DNA from: JABFRZ01 sp031413955
Lineage (GTDB): Bacteria > Planctomycetota > UBA1135 > GCA-002686595
Length of the DNA stretch: 6,354 nucleotides
Direction of reading: 5' to 3'
Assembly: GCA_031413955.1 (NCBI GenBank)
Contig: JANOGB010000080.1
Coordinates: 1 to 6,354 of the forward strand
Part shown: positions 5,853 to 6,354 of the stretch, piece by piece
Layout: the number at the start of each line of letters is the position of its first letter
How positions within the stretch are numbered: position 1 is the first letter of the stretch
The notes under the pieces: model-generated
What the model saw: only the letters and a program-made list of their open reading frames with translations
What the model was told of the DNA's origin: nothing
Databases searched by the model: none
Position numbers and translations under genes: made by a program

Positions 5853-6354
5853 CTACCAGCGACGCCCGTCGCGCTCGGCGTCATAGGCGCGGCGCCCATC
5901 GACGAACACGATGCGCACGGTCGTGCGCGGATCGACCGGGTAGCCGTCGCACACCAGGATGTCGGCGTCCTTGCCGGGCTCGAGCGAGCCGACCTGCGCG
6001 TCGATCCTGGCGGCGCGCGCGGGCACGATCGTCAGCCCGCGCAGCGCGGCGAGGCCAGAATCGTCCATTCCGTAGCGCACGCCCATGGTGGCCTGCACCG
6101 GCAGCTCCTCCTCGGGCACGAAGGGCGAATCGGTGTTGAAGCCGATCTCCTTCTGGCCGAGCTCCTGCCAGCCGGCCGCGAGTCCGCGCACGCCCTCGTG
6201 CTTGTTGCGCGCCCAGGCGATGAAGCCGCGCTGGTAGTTGTGGTCGATCGTGCGCGGTCCGATGATCGCGGGCACGCCTTCCTTGACAGCCTCGGGTGCC
6301 GCCAGCCAGCCGCCGACTTCCGAGTGATCGGTGAACACCGGCAGGTCGAACTCG
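5853..6354 (-). CDS. Metal-dependent amidohydrolase, C-terminal part (5' end outside window)
   Basis: This is the last 166 residues of an amidohydrolase-superfamily protein that runs off the right edge of the window; the stop is TAG at 5855-5853. Visible parts are the end of the TIM barrel and the C-terminal beta-sandwich. A D-H pair at fragment residues 9-10 matches the strand-6 metal-ligand His. N-T-D-S-P at 73-77 holds the strand-8 catalytic Asp (D75). The family's closing signature V-G-S-L-E-P-G-K-D-A-D is at 121-131, followed by a strand ending in V-D-G-R. From the strand-6 His to a shared G-P-R it aligns without gaps with the next gene, and both share N-T-D-S-P-x-V-P-E-E-E-L, so the two are tandem paralogues. 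The HxH, Lys and strand-5 His ligands lie outside the window, so activity is likely but not proven. An internal GTG at 6338 is not its start, because the frame and the homology both continue upstream to the edge. The substrate cannot be named; imidazolonepropionase-like enzymes and Xaa-Pro/Xaa-Arg dipeptidases belong to the same superfamily. Confidence 0.87.
   Translation of the reverse strand, partial: EFDLPVFTDHSEVGGWLAAPEAVKEGVPAIIGPRTIDHNYQRGFIAWARNKHEGVRGLAAGWQELGQKEIGFNTDSPFVPEEELPVQATMGVRYGMDDSGLAALRGLTIVPARAARIDAQVGSLEPGKDADILVCDGYPVDPRTTVRIVFVDGRRAYDAERDGRRW

Noticed and set aside
4648..5886. A 412-codon plus-strand frame opposite the lipoprotein gene.
   Set aside because: The opposite strand encodes an amidohydrolase with all ligands and a lipobox in order; this frame has only the composition of an antisense shadow.
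4574..5899. Upstream extension of the third gene's frame, giving an 882-aa protein.
   Set aside because: The extra 442 residues are an Arg/Ala-rich shadow overlapping the whole lipoprotein amidohydrolase gene. The AGGTGA and ATG at 4573 explain the start.
1..6354. tRNA, rRNA, CRISPR, insertion sequence or transposase signatures.
   Set aside because: None seen on either strand: coding regions fill nearly the whole window, and the only repeats are short in-frame coding ones.

Overview
The window holds five genes, all on the minus strand and tightly packed, so transcription runs from position 6354 down to 1. The DNA is GC-rich, with strong G/C use at third codon positions. A lipoprotein signal, further secretion signals and AGGTGA-type ribosome binding sites point to a Gram-negative (diderm) bacterium. 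Amidohydrolase clusters together with carboxypeptidase-regulatory-like repeat proteins would suit Planctomycetota or a similar high-GC lineage (Acidobacteriota, Myxococcota). That placement is inference, since no taxonomic marker is present.

Layout in transcription order: (1) 6354-5853, the C-terminal part of a metal-dependent amidohydrolase, cut by the window edge; (2) 5850-4582, a complete 422-aa amidohydrolase with a lipobox and all expected metal ligands; (3) 4573-3251, a 440-aa amidohydrolase homologue that has lost most metal ligands and carries a long Lys/Glu insert; (4) 3251-1581, a 556-aa amidohydrolase homologue with no metal-binding HxH motif and a long acidic tail; (5) 1552-29, a 507-aa membrane-anchored protein with carboxypeptidase-regulatory-like (beta-sandwich) modules. 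The gaps are 2 nt, 8 nt, a 1-nt overlap and 28 nt, so this looks like one operon with translational coupling. Its promoter lies outside the window.

Genes 1-4 are mutual paralogues of the amidohydrolase superfamily, in the imidazolonepropionase-like / TM0119-like group. Two look catalytically competent and the next two look like pseudoenzymes, yet all reading frames are intact and well initiated. All the complete products carry export or anchoring signals, so the system probably works in the cell envelope or periplasm. A reasonable but untested model is a surface or periplasmic hydrolase for small amide, peptide or cyclic substrates, in which inactive paralogues act as structural or regulatory partners. 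No RNA genes, mobile elements or CRISPR arrays were seen. The only intergenic DNA consists of the short gaps and the 28 bases after gene 5.
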